A stretch of 64,000 nt of DNA from Sinorhizobium glycinis (GCF_001651865.1 NZ_LPUX01000050.1:186492-250491); one strand, 5' to 3'; positions 1-10,520 are shown, counted from the first letter of the stretch. Made by a program: numbers and translations. The notes: generated by a model from the letters alone, not told the origin.

Positions 1-136
1 GCGGTATTTTTCTGTCGCGCCGCGGCGCGGCATAGGCTAAAGAAGCCGCAAAGCGCCCCCTGTTTGTGTTGCGGTTCGCACGCGCCGTGTCCCTGTCGGA
101 AGGGGTGCGCGCCGCCCGAAGGATTGACGGTCGACG

Positions 137-2365
137 ATGACGATTTCCAACACCCGCCCCATCACCCCGGACCTCATTGCCTCGCACGGGCTGAAGCCCG
201 ACGAATACGAGCGCATCCTGAACCTCATCGGGCGCGACCCGACCTTCACCGAACTCGGCATCTTCTCGGCGATGTGGAATGAGCACTGCTCCTACAAGTC
301 CTCGAAGAAATGGCTCCGCACGCTTCCGACCAAGGGGCCGCGCGTCATCCAGGGACCCGGCGAGAACGCCGGCGTCGTCGATATCGATGACGGCGACTGC
401 GTCGTCTTCAAGATGGAGAGCCATAACCATCCCTCCTACATCGAGCCCTACCAGGGCGCGGCGACCGGCGTCGGCGGCATACTGCGCGACGTCTTTACCA
501 TGGGCGCGCGTCCGATCGCCGCGATGAACGCGCTGCGCTTCGGCGCGCCGGATCACCCGAAGACCAAGCACCTCGTTTCCGGCGTCGTCGCCGGCGTCGG
601 CGGCTACGGCAATTCCTTCGGCGTGCCGACCGTCGGCGGCGAGGTCGAGTTCGACGCGCGCTACAACGGCAATATCCTCGTCAACGCCTTTGCGGCGGGC
701 CTCGCGAAGAGCGACGCGATCTTCTACTCGAAGGCGGAGGGCGTCGGCCTCCCCGTCGTCTATCTCGGTGCCAAGACCGGGCGCGACGGCGTCGGCGGCG
801 CGACGATGGCCTCGGCCGAATTCGACGAGTCGATCGAGGAGAAGCGCCCGACCGTGCAAGTCGGCGACCCCTTCACCGAAAAGTGCCTGCTCGAAGCCTG
901 CCTCGAACTGATGCAGACCGGCGCCGTCATCGCGATCCAGGACATGGGTGCGGCGGGTCTCACCTGCTCCGCCGTCGAGATGGGCGCCAAGGGCGATCTC
1001 GGCATCGAGCTTGACCTTGACAAGGTACCGGTGCGCGAGGAGCGCATGACCGCCTACGAGATGATGCTTTCCGAAAGCCAGGAGCGCATGCTGATGGTGC
1101 TGCGTCCGGAAAAGGAAGAGGAAGCCAAGGCGATCTTCGTCAAGTGGGGTCTCGATTTCGCCGTCGTCGGCAAGACGACCGACGACCTGCGGTTCCGCAT
1201 CCTCCATCAGGGCGAGGAAGTGGCGAACCTGCCGATCAAGGAGCTCGGCGACGAGGCACCGGAATATGACCGCCCCTGGACCCCGGCCAAGACCCCCTTG
1301 CCGCTTGCCACCAACGACATTCCGCAGGCCGATGTCGCCGACGCGCTTCTGAAGTTGGTGGGCTCCGCCAATAACTCCTCGCGTCGGTGGGTCTACGAGC
1401 AATACGACACGCTGATCCAGGGCAATTCGCTGCAACTGCCGGGCGGCGACGCCGGCGTGGTGCGCGTCGAGGGCCACGAGACGAAGGCGCTGGCCTTCTC
1501 CTCCGACGTGACCCCGCGTTACGTCGAGGCCGATCCGTACGAAGGCGGCAAGCAGGCCGTCGCCGAATGCTGGCGCAATCTCACGGCGACCGGTGCGCTG
1601 CCGCTTGCCGCGACGGACAACCTGAACTTCGGCAACCCTGAACGTCCGGAGATCATGAGCCAGTTCGTTCATGCGATCAAAGGCATCGGCGAAGCCTGCC
1701 GCGCGCTCGATTTCCCGATCGTCTCCGGCAACGTCTCGCTCTATAACGAGACCAACGGCCAGGCGATCCTGCCGACCCCCACCATTGGCGGCGTCGGTCT
1801 CGTCAAGGACTGGTCGAAGATGGCTCGCATCCGTTTCGCCGCTGCCGGCGAGACGATCCTGCTCGCCGGAGCACCGGAAGGCTGGGGCACGCATATCGCC
1901 CAGTCGGTCTACTTGCGCGACATTCACGGCCGCACCGACGGCCCTGCGCCGTACGTGGATCTCGCGCATGAGCGCAAAATGGGCGATTTCGTTCGCGGTC
2001 TGATCGAGGATGGGCTGGTCACCGCCGCGCACGACTGCTCCTCGGGCGGGCTCGCGCTCGCCGTCGCGGAAATGGCGATCGCCTCCGGAATCGGCGCGAC
2101 GATCGCGGCTCCGGAGAATGATCCGATTGCGGCGTTCTATGGCGAGGATCAGGGCCGCTATGTCGTGACGGTCACTGCCGACAAGCTCGATGCGGTCGCC
2201 GCTCGGGCGGCGGTCGCCGGCATCGACCTGCCGGTGATCGGCGCGACCGGCGGCGACACGCTGAAACTCGGCGATGCAAAGGCAATCTTGGTCGAGGAGT
2301 TGCGTTCCGCCCACGAAGCCTGGTTCCCCACCTATATGGGCGGCGATCTCGCTCCGGACAATTGA
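137..2365 (+). CDS. purL: Phosphoribosylformylglycinamidine synthase subunit PurL
   Basis: Fourth step of purine synthesis: ATP-dependent conversion of FGAR to FGAM using ammonia supplied by PurQ, in the cytosol. The 742-residue length is that of the small PurL type, which works with separate PurS and PurQ, and not the ~1,300-residue fused enzyme. Visible motifs are the N-terminal [14 protein letters not shown], the nucleotide-binding SHNHPS, GGEVEFD, and the two AIR-synthase-like halves with DMGAAGL and [11 protein letters not shown]. The ATG at 137 gives the canonical start a few residues before the conserved domain. The 136 bases before it contain no gene; purS and purQ would be expected just outside the window. 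Confidence 0.97.
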   Translation: MTISNTRPITPDLIASHGLKPDEYERILNLIGRDPTFTELGIFSAMWNEHCSYKSSKKWLRTLPTKGPRVIQGPGENAGVVDIDDGDCVVFKMESHNHPSYIEPYQGAATGVGGILRDVFTMGARPIAAMNALRFGAPDHPKTKHLVSGVVAGVGGYGNSFGVPTVGGEVEFDARYNGNILVNAFAAGLAKSDAIFYSKAEGVGLPVVYLGAKTGRDGVGGATMASAEFDESIEEKRPTVQVGDPFTEKCLLEACLELMQTGAVIAIQDMGAAGLTCSAVEMGAKGDLGIELDLDKVPVREERMTAYEMMLSESQERMLMVLRPEKEEEAKAIFVKWGLDFAVVGKTTDDLRFRILHQGEEVANLPIKELGDEAPEYDRPWTPAKTPLPLATNDIPQADVADALLKLVGSANNSSRRWVYEQYDTLIQGNSLQLPGGDAGVVRVEGHETKALAFSSDVTPRYVEADPYEGGKQAVAECWRNLTATGALPLAATDNLNFGNPERPEIMSQFVHAIKGIGEACRALDFPIVSGNVSLYNETNGQAILPTPTIGGVGLVKDWSKMARIRFAAAGETILLAGAPEGWGTHIAQSVYLRDIHGRTDGPAPYVDLAHERKMGDFVRGLIEDGLVTAAHDCSSGGLALAVAEMAIASGIGATIAAPENDPIAAFYGEDQGRYVVTVTADKLDAVAARAAVAGIDLPVIGATGGDTLKLGDAKAILVEELRSAHEAWFPTYMGGDLAPDN

Positions 2366-2495
2366 CGGTAGACCGGCGGAAAAACGGTTAAATCATCATT
2401 TGCCTTCCGCCCCTGAATCGTGGTTCCCTTGAAGTCACGAGCGGTGGCAGCCCCGCTGCCACTGCAGAAAAAATAACAAAGGGAGTTGGCATATC

Positions 2496-2729
2496 ATGCC
2501 CATGACACCAGGCGATATCGAAGACATGATCAAGGCCGGAATCCCCGGCGCGAAGGTCACGATCCGCGATTTGGCCGGTGACGGCGACCACTATGCCGCC
2601 GAAGTCGTGGCCGAAGCGTTTCGTGGCAAGACCCGCGTGCAGCAGCACCAGATGGTCTACAACGCTCTAAAAGGAAACATGGGCGGCATCCTCCATGCGC
2701 TGGCCCTGCAGACCAGCGCGCCGGAGTAA
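2496..2729 (+). CDS. BolA family protein
   Basis: 77-residue BolA/IbaG-type protein. The class II KH-like fold is recognisable from the FRGKTRVQQHQMVYNAL segment with the conserved His. BolA proteins partner with monothiol CGFS glutaredoxins to bind a [2Fe-2S] cluster in Fe-S trafficking and iron sensing. The grxD gene lies 385 bp downstream on the same strand, which fits this pairing. The ATG at 2496 follows a good AAGGGAG ribosome site. MPMTPGD could also start at the second Met, two codons later. Confidence 0.92.
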   Translation: MPMTPGDIEDMIKAGIPGAKVTIRDLAGDGDHYAAEVVAEAFRGKTRVQQHQMVYNALKGNMGGILHALALQTSAPE

Positions 2730-2735
2730 GCCCGT

Positions 2736-2981
2736 ATGGCGGACCTGATCAAGGAGCTTGTCAGCGGCGTCGTCGACAGCGCGCTGAAGGAGATCCTGAA
2801 GAAGACCGGCGTCAGGAAAGCCGCGACGCGGCGGACTAAGCGGCGGACCCGAGAGCCCTCAACGGGCGGCGGTCTCCTGGCGGAGATCATCGAGGCCGCG
2901 CTCCGCAAGCCGGCAAAGAAACAGGTCAGCCGTCGCCGCACCGCCGCATCCCGGAACAAGCTGCGCCGCCGCTCCGCCTGA
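2736..2981 (+). CDS. Small basic hypothetical protein between bolA and grxD
   Basis: 81 residues, very rich in Arg and Lys (RRTKRRTREP near the middle, SRRRTAA and KLRRRSA at the end). Two amphipathic stretches (LIKELVSGVVDSALKEIL and LLAEIIEAAL) flank the basic part. It starts 6 bp after the bolA stop, so the two are probably co-transcribed. I recognise no family. The charge suggests nucleic-acid or membrane-surface binding, which is inference only. Confidence that it is translated comes from the tight spacing and plausible composition. Confidence 0.65.
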   Translation: MADLIKELVSGVVDSALKEILKKTGVRKAATRRTKRRTREPSTGGGLLAEIIEAALRKPAKKQVSRRRTAASRNKLRRRSA

Positions 2982-3113
2982 GGTGGTTTGAAAGCCACAT
3001 CTTGAGGACCATCAATATTTTTGCGATTGGGTGGGTGAAAACCGCGACCATGCATGCTATTTAAGCGGCAAAGCGACATCCGGTCCTTGAAGCCGGCCAG
3101 GAAGGAAGACGAC

Positions 3114-3449
3114 ATGAGCGGAATTCACGATTTCATCGACAACGAGGTCAAGACGAACGACGTCGTTCTCTTCATGAAGGGCACGCCGCAGTTTCCGCAG
3201 TGTGGTTTCTCCGGCCAGGTGGTGCAGATCCTCGACTACATCGGCGTCGACTACAAGGGCATCAACGTGCTCGCCGATGCGGATCTGCGCCAGGGCATCA
3301 AGGACTACTCCAACTGGCCGACCATTCCGCAACTCTATGTGAAGGGCGAATTCATCGGCGGTTGCGACATCGTGCGCGAGATGTTCCAGGCAGGCGAGTT
3401 GCAGGAGCATCTGCAGGGACAGGGCATTTCCGTAAAGGGCGCCGCGTAA
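3114..3449 (+). CDS. grxD: Monothiol glutaredoxin, Grx4 family
   Basis: 111-residue monothiol glutaredoxin with the CGFS active site in [17 protein letters not shown], the [16 protein letters not shown] substrate/GSH groove and the GGCDIV element. It assembles a glutathione-bridged [2Fe-2S] cluster, usually together with BolA, and transfers clusters to other proteins. The start at 3114 (MSGIHDFID) matches the family; the reading frame is open 20 codons further upstream but that part looks non-coding. A GGAAG ribosome site precedes the ATG. A strong terminator follows. Confidence 0.95.
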   Translation: MSGIHDFIDNEVKTNDVVLFMKGTPQFPQCGFSGQVVQILDYIGVDYKGINVLADADLRQGIKDYSNWPTIPQLYVKGEFIGGCDIVREMFQAGELQEHLQGQGISVKGAA

Positions 3450-3474
3450 GATCGGCGACAGCGAAGAGGTCTCG

Positions 3475-3499
3475 AAAAAGGCGGCCTGACCGCCTTTTT
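3475..3499 (+). terminator. Rho-independent terminator after grxD
   Basis: A 10-bp stem (AAAAAGGCGG / CCGCCTTTTT) with a 5-base loop lies 25 bp after the grxD stop and ends in a T tract on the plus strand. Confidence 0.85.
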
Positions 3500-3696
3500 G
3501 ATTCCGGGCCTATATGCCGTTCGGCTAAATTTTGATGCGCTTCTTGAGCAGGCGGCGAAATTCGTCCGCTCGGGATAGTTCTTCGACGGTGACTCTCGAC
3601 TTCCCCTTCATGGGGCGATCGGCCGTATTGCCCCTGGGCGTGCGTTCTAGACGGCCGGATTGTCCCTCCCAAATCTGCCTATTGTGGATATTTGCG

Positions 3697-5010
3697 ATGA
3701 CTTCCATCTCAGAAGACACCCTCAATGCCGGACAACAATCGGAACCTGTCAGCCCGGTTTCAGGCGCGGCACGTATCGGCATGGGCCTCGTCGAATTCAT
3801 CGTGACCATTGCCGTGATGACGGCGAGCGTCGCCCTTGCGATCGACAGCATGCTGCCGGCGCTTTCAAGCATCGGGCACTCGTTCAATGTCGCCAATGCC
3901 AATGACGCACAGCTCGTCATCGGGATCTTCTTCCTCGGATTTGGCTTTTCGCAGATCTTCTTCGGCAGTCTTTCGGACGCATTCGGCCGACGTGTCGTGT
4001 TGCTCGGCGGATTGGCCTTCTTCACCCTTTCGAGCTTTGCCGCCTCGCAGGCGGCGAGCTTCGAAGCGCTGCTTGTGCTGCGTTTCATCCAGGGTATCGG
4101 TGCCGCGGCCGTGCGCATAACGACCATGGCGATCGTGCGCGACTGTTTCGGCGGTCGCGAAATGGCGCGCGTCATGTCCTATGTGATGATCGTCTTTATG
4201 ATCGTACCGATCGTCGCTCCGTCGCTTGGACAGCTTGTCATCGTCTACGCCGATTGGCACTGGATCTTCATCCTGATCGGCCTGATCGGCCTCGCCCTGT
4301 TCCTTTTGGCCCTGACGCGCATGTCGGAGTCGCTCCCGGCTGAAGAGCGCCTGCCGCTCTCGGTCGGCGCTATCCTTTCAGGCTTCCGCACAGTTCTGAC
4401 GAACCGCGTCACCTGCGGTTACATGATCGGCCTGACGCTGTTCACGGCGGTCATCTGCGCCTACATCGTCAGCGTGCAGCAAGTCTTCGGCGAGATTTAC
4501 GGCCTTGCCGATTGGCTGCCGATCGCCTTTGCCGGAACCGCCGGCGGCATCGCGGTCGCAAACTTTGCCAATGGCTTCTTCGTCCGCAGCTTCGGCATGC
4601 GCCGCATCTCCCACGCCGCGTTGGTGCTGTTCACGCTGCTTGCGGCCGTGGGCTTTGCTTTGTCGCTGGCCGGGACCCCGGCCTTCGTCGTCAGCTATCT
4701 GCTTTTCTCTGTGCTGCTGATGTTCTTCGCGGTTATCGCCACCAACTTCACCGCCATCAGCCTCGAGCCGATGGGCCATCTCGCCGGAACGGCCACCGCG
4801 ATCACCGGCTTCATCTCGACGACTGCCGGCGCTCTCATCGGCAGCGCCGTCGGCCAGCTTTTCAACGGAACGCTGCAGCCCCTGTTCGGCGGCTACGCGC
4901 TCTTCGGCCTTCTGACCATTGGCGCAACGCTCTGGGCGGAAGAAGGAAAGCTCTTCACCCATCCGGGCGACAAGGACGCGGCAGGCGATCACGGCAGTGG
5001 CCACCTGTGA
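3697..5010 (+). CDS. MFS transporter, Bcr/CflA-type drug exporter
   Basis: 437-residue inner-membrane permease with about 12 hydrophobic segments. The loop between TM2 and TM3 carries the MFS signature (GSLSDAFGRRVVLLGG), and the N-terminal half resembles the Bcr/CflA proton-coupled exporters (bicyclomycin/chloramphenicol group). The true substrate cannot be read from the sequence. I chose the ATG at 3697 (MTSISEDTLN); the frame stays open back to 3532, but that extension is polar and family-untypical. Convergent with the phosphatase gene downstream, with a shared terminator. Confidence 0.9.
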   Translation: MTSISEDTLNAGQQSEPVSPVSGAARIGMGLVEFIVTIAVMTASVALAIDSMLPALSSIGHSFNVANANDAQLVIGIFFLGFGFSQIFFGSLSDAFGRRVVLLGGLAFFTLSSFAASQAASFEALLVLRFIQGIGAAAVRITTMAIVRDCFGGREMARVMSYVMIVFMIVPIVAPSLGQLVIVYADWHWIFILIGLIGLALFLLALTRMSESLPAEERLPLSVGAILSGFRTVLTNRVTCGYMIGLTLFTAVICAYIVSVQQVFGEIYGLADWLPIAFAGTAGGIAVANFANGFFVRSFGMRRISHAALVLFTLLAAVGFALSLAGTPAFVVSYLLFSVLLMFFAVIATNFTAISLEPMGHLAGTATAITGFISTTAGALIGSAVGQLFNGTLQPLFGGYALFGLLTIGATLWAEEGKLFTHPGDKDAAGDHGSGHL

Positions 5011-5044
5011 GAGAAAGCCCGCCCGGCGTGCGGGCGGGCTTCTC
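5011..5044. terminator. Bidirectional terminator between convergent genes
   Basis: Long GC-rich hairpin: GAGAAAGCCCGCCCG pairs with CGGGCGGGCTTCTC around a 5-base loop. It lies between the stops of the MFS gene (+) and the phosphatase gene (-). Confidence 0.7.
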
Positions 5045-5067
5045 ATAACGACGCTGTCTCGTCCTGA

Positions 5068-5892
5068 TCAGACCGTGAAGACCTCGCGCCTGAGCGCCTC
5101 CCAACTTTCCCTGTCCGTGGCAAGCAGCAGCCCGCCATCGGTGTGCGCCGGCAGGTAGCGCGATCCGTCGAAGCGCGCCGCATAGGCGCCGGCCTCTTCG
5201 GCGATCAGCGTGCCGGCGAGGTGATCCCACGGCATGAGCTTCTGGTACATCAGGAAATGCAGGTGGCCGGCGGCGAAGATGCGATATTCATGCGCGGCAC
5301 AGCGGTAGCTGGTGGCGATCCTTACCTTGGCCAAATTGCCCATGACGATCCGGCGGTTATCTTCCTTGTAGAAGCCCGTAGATGCGCCGCCGACCATGTT
5401 TCCGAGCGGTACGCCGGCAGTGACCGACAGCTTCTCCTGCGATCCGTTCGGCCGGCACATCCAGGCGCCGGAACCCTTCTCGGCAATCACCCAATCGTTG
5501 CCGAGCGGATCGTAGATGATGCCGGCAACGGTTTCGCCCTTGGCGACGACGCTCGCCATCACGCCGAAGAGCGGCAGGCCGGCGGCAAAGTTGAAGGTGC
5601 CGTCGATCGGATCGACGACAACGGCAAGTTCGGCGTCCGCCAGTTTGTCGAGGAGGGCGGGGTCGGCCGCGGCCGACTCTTCGCCGATGAAGACCGCTCC
5701 GGGTGCAACTGCATCGATCTTCGATTTGATGAGCCTTTCGGCCGCTTCGTCGCCTTCGGTCACGAGATCGATCGCCTCGGACTTCATCCGCACAGCGCCC
5801 GATTCCAGGTTCCGGAAGCGAGGCAGGATCTCCTTCACCGCCGCCTCCTGCAAAAGATTGGCAAGGGCGGCGATGTCGACGGACTGGCTCAT
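5068..5892 (-). CDS. Inositol monophosphatase family protein
   Basis: 274-residue Mg2+-dependent sugar-phosphate phosphatase. It has the metal-binding [19 protein letters not shown] and [16 protein letters not shown] motifs in family order. Candidate substrates are inositol-1-phosphate, histidinol phosphate (HisN-type) or PAP (CysQ-type); the sequence alone does not decide. The ATG at 5892 ([10 protein letters not shown]) overlaps the ttcA stop in an ATGA arrangement, so translation is probably coupled to ttcA. The open frame extends upstream but only as an antiparallel shadow of ttcA. Confidence 0.92.
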   Translation of the reverse strand: MSQSVDIAALANLLQEAAVKEILPRFRNLESGAVRMKSEAIDLVTEGDEAAERLIKSKIDAVAPGAVFIGEESAAADPALLDKLADAELAVVVDPIDGTFNFAAGLPLFGVMASVVAKGETVAGIIYDPLGNDWVIAEKGSGAWMCRPNGSQEKLSVTAGVPLGNMVGGASTGFYKEDNRRIVMGNLAKVRIATSYRCAAHEYRIFAAGHLHFLMYQKLMPWDHLAGTLIAEEAGAYAARFDGSRYLPAHTDGGLLLATDRESWEALRREVFTV

Positions 5893-6776
5893 TCTTTGGG
5901 CTCCGGAGAAAGGGACTGGAAATCGAAAAGATTCGGGTCGAGGAGATGCGACGGATTCACATGCCCGAGCGCACGCAGCATCGTGTCCTTGCGGCCGGGC
6001 ATGCGCCGCTCGATATCGGCAAGCATCGCTTTCATCGCGTTGCGCTCGAGACCGTCCTGCGAGCCGCAAAGATCGCAGGGGATGATCGGAAACTCCATCG
6101 CCGCGGCGAATTTCGCGAGGTCGTCCTCGGCGGCATAGGTGAGCGGCCGCAGCACCGTCAGATCGCCTTCGTCATTGAGAAGTTTCGCCGGCATGGACGC
6201 GAGCCGGCCGCCATGGAAGAAATTCATGAAGAAGGTTTCGAGAATATCTTCGCGATGATGCCCGAGCACCAGCGCGTCGCACCCCTCCTCCCGAGCGATC
6301 CGGTAAAGGTTGCCGCGTCTCAGCCGGGAACAGAGCGAACAATAGGTGGCGCCCGTCGGCACCTTCTCCTTCACGATCGAATAGGTGTCGCGGTATTCGA
6401 TCCGGTGCTTGACGCCGATCGAGGCGAGATAGTCCGGCAGGATATGTTTCGGGAAGTTCGGCTGGCCCTGATCGAGATTGCAGGCAATGAGCTCGACCGG
6501 CAGAAGCCCGCGCCATTTGAGGTCCATCAGCAGCGCCAGCAGGCTGTAGCTGTCCTTGCCGCCCGAAACGCCGACGAGCCAACGCTTCGATCCCTTCAGC
6601 ATGCCGAAATCGTCAAAAGCCTGACGCACCTGGCGCAGCAGGCGTTTCCTCAACTTGTTGAAGGAGACGGAGGACGGCATCCGTGCGAATAGCGGATGGT
6701 CGCCGGTGTCTACGGCATCTTCCGCATCGACAGCGGCGTCCATCATCTCGCGCTGGGACGATCGTGAGAGTTCCAT
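5889..6776 (-). CDS. ttcA: tRNA 2-thiocytidine biosynthesis protein TtcA
   Basis: 295-residue PP-loop ATPase that thiolates cytidine 32 of certain tRNAs using an Fe-S cluster. Seen: the PP-loop [13 protein letters not shown], the CSLC pair and a second CDLC pair, and [15 protein letters not shown]. The start at 6776 ([12 protein letters not shown]) is family-like; the open frame continues upstream into the repeat element and is not coding there. First gene of a two-gene operon with the phosphatase. Confidence 0.94.
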   Translation of the reverse strand: MELSRSSQREMMDAAVDAEDAVDTGDHPLFARMPSSVSFNKLRKRLLRQVRQAFDDFGMLKGSKRWLVGVSGGKDSYSLLALLMDLKWRGLLPVELIACNLDQGQPNFPKHILPDYLASIGVKHRIEYRDTYSIVKEKVPTGATYCSLCSRLRRGNLYRIAREEGCDALVLGHHREDILETFFMNFFHGGRLASMPAKLLNDEGDLTVLRPLTYAAEDDLAKFAAAMEFPIIPCDLCGSQDGLERNAMKAMLADIERRMPGRKDTMLRALGHVNPSHLLDPNLFDFQSLSPEPKE

Positions 6777-6917
6777 GGCGGTAGCCCCGGATTCTGCGGG
6801 CGAAATAGGTCCGCCCAAAGGCCTGAACCACTTGCCCGGTCTGGTGTCGAATATCAAGGGGAAAGGGCTGGCGACGCCATGAACTATAGGAATCAAGCCC
6901 TCAACCTTAGCGAAATT

Positions 6918-7050
6918 GCCCCTCTCCTCGGGTTTAACCCGAGGACTAGCCCTCTCCCCGCACGGGGGAGAGGGGACTGAGAGGGCGCGGCTTGCCCCTT
7001 CGCCCCGCCTGCGGGGAGAAGGTGCCGGCAGGCGGATGAGGGGCGCCCTC
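6918..7050. repeat. Mosaic palindromic intergenic repeat, RIME1-like
   Basis: 133 bp made of three successive hairpins: CCTCGGGTTTAACCCGAGG, CCCTCTCCCC/GGGGAGAGGG, and CTTCGCCCCG/CGGGGAGAAG, followed by GGTGCCGGCAGGCGGATGAG. The last part recurs almost exactly at the right end of the element at 56047-56221. Size and multi-palindrome architecture match the Rhizobium intergenic mosaic element RIME1 described in Sinorhizobium; the name is from memory. It lies between ttcA (-) and glsA (-). Confidence 0.75.
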
Positions 7051-7056
7051 AGACGC

Positions 7057-8004
7057 TCACGGACCGAACACAGACCAGCCGGTGCGGGCCGCGAGCATCT
7101 CGAGCGCCAGCGATCCCAAGAGCGAATTGCCGTTCTCGTTGAGGCCCGGCGACCAGACGGCAATGGAGGCCTTGCCGGGCGCTACCGCCATGATGCCGCC
7201 GCCGACGCCGCTCTTGCCGGGCAAGCCGACGCGATAGGCGAAATCGCCGGAGCCGTCGTAGTGACCGCAGGTGAGCATCAGCGCATTGATGCGCCGGGCT
7301 CGCTGGCGCGATACGACCGAGTGGCCGGTCAGCGGATTGGTGCCGCCGGCGGCGAGGAAAAGCCCGGCCTTGGCGAGCTGGCTGCAGGTCATGGCGAGCG
7401 CGCAATGGTGGAAATAGACGCCGAGAACGTGCTCGACCGGATGATCGAGGCGTCCGAAGGAGCGCATGAAACTCGCGAGCGCGAAATTGCGGAAGCCGGT
7501 GACGGTCTCGGAGCGGGCCACCTCATGGTCGATGACGATATTCTCGTCGTCGGCAAGGTAGCGGACGAAGCGCACGATTTCGCCGATCAACTCCTTCGGC
7601 GTATGGCCGGCGAGGATGAGATCGCTGATCGTGATCGCCCCGGCATTGATGAACGGATTGCGCGGCTTGCCGCCTTCATGCTCGAGTTGCACGATCGAGT
7701 TGAAGGCCGAGCCGGACGGCTCGCGCCCGACACGGTGCCAGATATTCTCGCCATGCTTGCCGAGCGCCAGCGTCAGCGTGAATACCTTGGAAATGCTCTG
7801 GATCGAGAACGGCACCTCCGCATCGCCGACGCGATGCACCTCGCCGTCCGTCGTGACGATCGCCATGCCGAAATGCCGGGGATTAACGCGGGCAAGCTGG
7901 GGAATATAGTCGGCAACCTTGCCCTCGCCCAACCGCGGCGTCAGCTCGCGATAGATGTCGTCGAGGATCAGTTGCAGATCCTGTGGCGCTTTCTGCTCCG
8001 GCAT
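7057..8004 (-). CDS. glsA: Glutaminase
   Basis: 315-residue serine-dependent beta-lactamase-fold glutaminase that hydrolyses L-glutamine to glutamate and ammonia. The catalytic Ser-x-x-Lys is in QSISKVF; downstream are the family's NAGAI, Tyr-containing [22 protein letters not shown] and Asn-rich binding elements. Length matches bacterial GlsA (about 305-315). It is downstream of rpsD on the same strand but is separated from it by rpsD's own terminator, so it is likely a separate unit. Confidence 0.95.
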   Translation of the reverse strand: MPEQKAPQDLQLILDDIYRELTPRLGEGKVADYIPQLARVNPRHFGMAIVTTDGEVHRVGDAEVPFSIQSISKVFTLTLALGKHGENIWHRVGREPSGSAFNSIVQLEHEGGKPRNPFINAGAITISDLILAGHTPKELIGEIVRFVRYLADDENIVIDHEVARSETVTGFRNFALASFMRSFGRLDHPVEHVLGVYFHHCALAMTCSQLAKAGLFLAAGGTNPLTGHSVVSRQRARRINALMLTCGHYDGSGDFAYRVGLPGKSGVGGGIMAVAPGKASIAVWSPGLNENGNSLLGSLALEMLAARTGWSVFGP

Positions 8005-8093
8005 ACGGCACTCCTCGATCTCGATCGGGAAAGGATGGGTGGCTCAACGCGCCCCAGCCCAACCCCGGTGGGTTCGTTCCGACATTTCCGTAT

Positions 8094-8122
8094 AAAAAAA
8101 CCGCCCGTCTCCGGGCGGTTTT
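8094..8122 (-). terminator. Rho-independent terminator of rpsD
   Basis: Stem CCGCCCG/CGGGCGG with a 4-base loop. On the minus strand it is followed by a run of seven T residues, 25 bp past the rpsD stop. Confidence 0.88.
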
Positions 8123-8146
8123 CGAAAAGTGGCAGGCAAGCCCGGA

Positions 8147-8764
8147 TTAACGCGAATAGAATTCGACGACAAGGTGCGGCTCCATGACGACCGGGTACGG
8201 AACGTCGGTCAGAGCCGGGACGCGCACGAAGGTCGCGACCATCTTGTTGTGATCGGCTTCGATGTAGTCCGGAACGTCGCGCTCTGCGAGCTGAACCGAT
8301 TCGAGGACCGAAACGAGCTGCTTGGACTTTTCCTTGACTTCGATGACGTCGCCCGCCTTGCAACGGTAGGAACCGATGTTGACGCGAACGCCGTTGACCT
8401 TGACGTGGCCATGGTTGACGAACTGGCGGGCGGCAAAGACGGTCGGAACGAACTTGGCGCGGTAGACGATCGCGTCGAGGCGCGATTCGAGCAGGCCGAT
8501 CAGGTTCTCCGGGGTGTCGCCCTTGCGACGGGAAGCTTCGGCGAAGATTGCGCGGAACTGCTTTTCACGGATGTCGCCGTAGTAGCCCTTCAGCTTCTGC
8601 TTGGCGCGCAACTGCACACCGAAGTCGGAAAGCTTGGACTTGCGGCGCTGGCCGTGCTGGCCGGGGCCGTATTCACGACGGTTAACCGGGGACTTCGGAC
8701 GGCCCCAGATGTTTTCGCCCATACGGCGGTCAATTTTGTACTTGGACGATTCGCGCTTGCTCAT
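8147..8764 (-). CDS. rpsD: 30S ribosomal protein S4
   Basis: 205-residue S4. It binds 16S rRNA at the 5' domain and nucleates assembly of the small subunit. The C-terminal S4 RNA-binding domain ([24 protein letters not shown]) and the basic N-terminus are visible. The start at 8764 ([14 protein letters not shown]) follows a GGAAA ribosome site. It is a monocistronic unit with its own terminator, as in other rhizobia where rpsD lies outside the spc/alpha operon. Confidence 0.98.
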   Translation of the reverse strand: MSKRESSKYKIDRRMGENIWGRPKSPVNRREYGPGQHGQRRKSKLSDFGVQLRAKQKLKGYYGDIREKQFRAIFAEASRRKGDTPENLIGLLESRLDAIVYRAKFVPTVFAARQFVNHGHVKVNGVRVNIGSYRCKAGDVIEVKEKSKQLVSVLESVQLAERDVPDYIEADHNKMVATFVRVPALTDVPYPVVMEPHLVVEFYSR

Positions 8765-9005
8765 CGTATTTCCTTTCAAATAGTTGCACCGGTTTGTCGC
8801 CAAACCGGATCAAGGAAACACGCCCTCCTCTGAACCCATTTTCGGGGTTCTGACAGGCTTCTCACGAGCACGCTGCCGGAGAAACCACGGGACATGTCAA
8901 ATGAAACACCGGGCATCGCTGCCCGGCGTTGGGCGGGTGTTTACGCACTGGGCGGTGAATTGTCAAACGTATTTACGCGAAAAACGCAGAGATTTCCGGC
9001 ACTCG

Positions 9006-10520
9006 TCACTCCGCGGCGGCGCGGCCGGACATACCGGTATCCTGCGCGTTCGCATCACCCGGCGCGGTCTCGGCGCCGAGATCGGGGAAGGCGACGATGC
9101 GCTTGCCCGAAAAATCCGCATGCACGACAATCAGGCCCTGCTCTTCGAAATAGCCGAGCAAACGGCGCGCACGCCGCGCCGAGTGGGTGCCGTAGGCGCG
9201 GGCGATCATGGTGTCTGATGGGCATGGCAGGCCACGCACAGCCGCCTGCGCCATCATCAGGAAGACTCCCTGCAGATCCTCCGTCACCCGATCGGCGAGC
9301 CGGAGAGCAGATGCCCAGGTCTCGGTCGCCGCCGTCTCGGCATCGACGCCCGAGCGAGCGACGGCCATTTTGCGCCGAAAGACGCTCAGCGACGGTGCGG
9401 ACCCGGGCACACGGCGAATGCGGCAGCGGACGAGAAAATCCTGATACAATTCCGCGTCCGGCCGGAGCGCCGCCTCGGGGTTGGCAAGAATCTCGGCGAA
9501 AAGCCCGTCCAACATGGCCTCGCGCTCTTCCGCGGAAATCTCCGGCTGTGCGGGCTTTGCTTCGACCAGCGCGCCGGCCTCCGGACGTGGACGCGACAAT
9601 TCCGCGAGGATATCGCTTGCTGGCCGCGGCTGCGGTGCCGGCCGGCGCACGACCGGTCGGCTCAGTTCCTCCGGATCGGGCGTGAAGATCAGGTCCTCGA
9701 CGTCCTGGGGCGCTTCCGGCAGGGGCATCAGCTTCGGGCTCGTCGAGCGGGCCGACGTCTCGACCGATCCGATCGTCACCTTCAGCGGCCGGCGGGACAG
9801 CGCCGGGCCGAGCGCCACGAAGGAGCCACGCTTCAGGTCGCGGAACATTTCGGCCGTGCGCCGGTCCATGCCGAGCAGATCCGCAGCGCGCTGCATGTCG
9901 ATATCGAGGAAGGTGCGCCCCATCAGGAAGTTGGAGGCTTCCGCCGCGACGTTTTTTGCAAGCTTCGCAAGGCGCTGCGTGGCGATCACGCCGGCGAGCC
10001 CGCGCTTGCGGCCGCGGCACATCAGGTTGGTCATCGCACCGAGCGACACCTTGCGCGCTTCTTCCGAGACGTCGCCACCGACAGACGGCGCGAACATTTG
10101 CGCCTCGTCGACGACGACCAGGACGGGATACCAGTATTCGCGGTCGGCATCGAACATCGCGTTCAGGAACACGCCGGCGCTGCGCATCTGCTGCTCGATA
10201 TCAAGCCCTTCGAGCGAAAGCACGCAGGAGACGCGGTGCTGGCGTATACGCGTGGCGATACCGATCAGTTCCGCGTCCGTACGCTCTCCCTCGACGACCA
10301 CATGGCCGAACTTGTCGGCAAGCGTCACGAAATCGCCTTCGGGATCGATAATGCACTGCTGCACCCAGGGTGCGGACTGCTCGAGCAGCCGGCGCAACAG
10401 ATGCGACTTCCCGGAGCCGGAATTGCCCTGCACCAGGAGACGCGTCGCCAGAAGCTCTTCGATATCGAGCGAGGCCGAAGTCCCTTCGGACGTCGTTCCC
10501 ATGTCGATGCCGACTTTCAT
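9006..10520 (-). CDS. HerA/DUF87-type ATP-binding protein
   Basis: 504-residue P-loop ATPase of the HerA-FtsK superfamily. Walker A is GNSGSGKSHLL near residues 32-42; Walker B is VLVVVDEAQMFAPS, followed by the RGRKRGLAGVIATQR sensor region. The C-terminal third contains a likely winged-helix segment (IARAYGTHSARRARRLLGYF). HerA proteins pump DNA, usually with the NurA nuclease, but no NurA-like gene is nearby, so the role here is open. The start at 10520 (MKVGIDMG) is preceded by GAGGTGGGA; the longer frame back to 10586 lacks support. Confidence 0.88.
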   Translation of the reverse strand: MKVGIDMGTTSEGTSASLDIEELLATRLLVQGNSGSGKSHLLRRLLEQSAPWVQQCIIDPEGDFVTLADKFGHVVVEGERTDAELIGIATRIRQHRVSCVLSLEGLDIEQQMRSAGVFLNAMFDADREYWYPVLVVVDEAQMFAPSVGGDVSEEARKVSLGAMTNLMCRGRKRGLAGVIATQRLAKLAKNVAAEASNFLMGRTFLDIDMQRAADLLGMDRRTAEMFRDLKRGSFVALGPALSRRPLKVTIGSVETSARSTSPKLMPLPEAPQDVEDLIFTPDPEELSRPVVRRPAPQPRPASDILAELSRPRPEAGALVEAKPAQPEISAEEREAMLDGLFAEILANPEAALRPDAELYQDFLVRCRIRRVPGSAPSLSVFRRKMAVARSGVDAETAATETWASALRLADRVTEDLQGVFLMMAQAAVRGLPCPSDTMIARAYGTHSARRARRLLGYFEEQGLIVVHADFSGKRIVAFPDLGAETAPGDANAQDTGMSGRAAAE

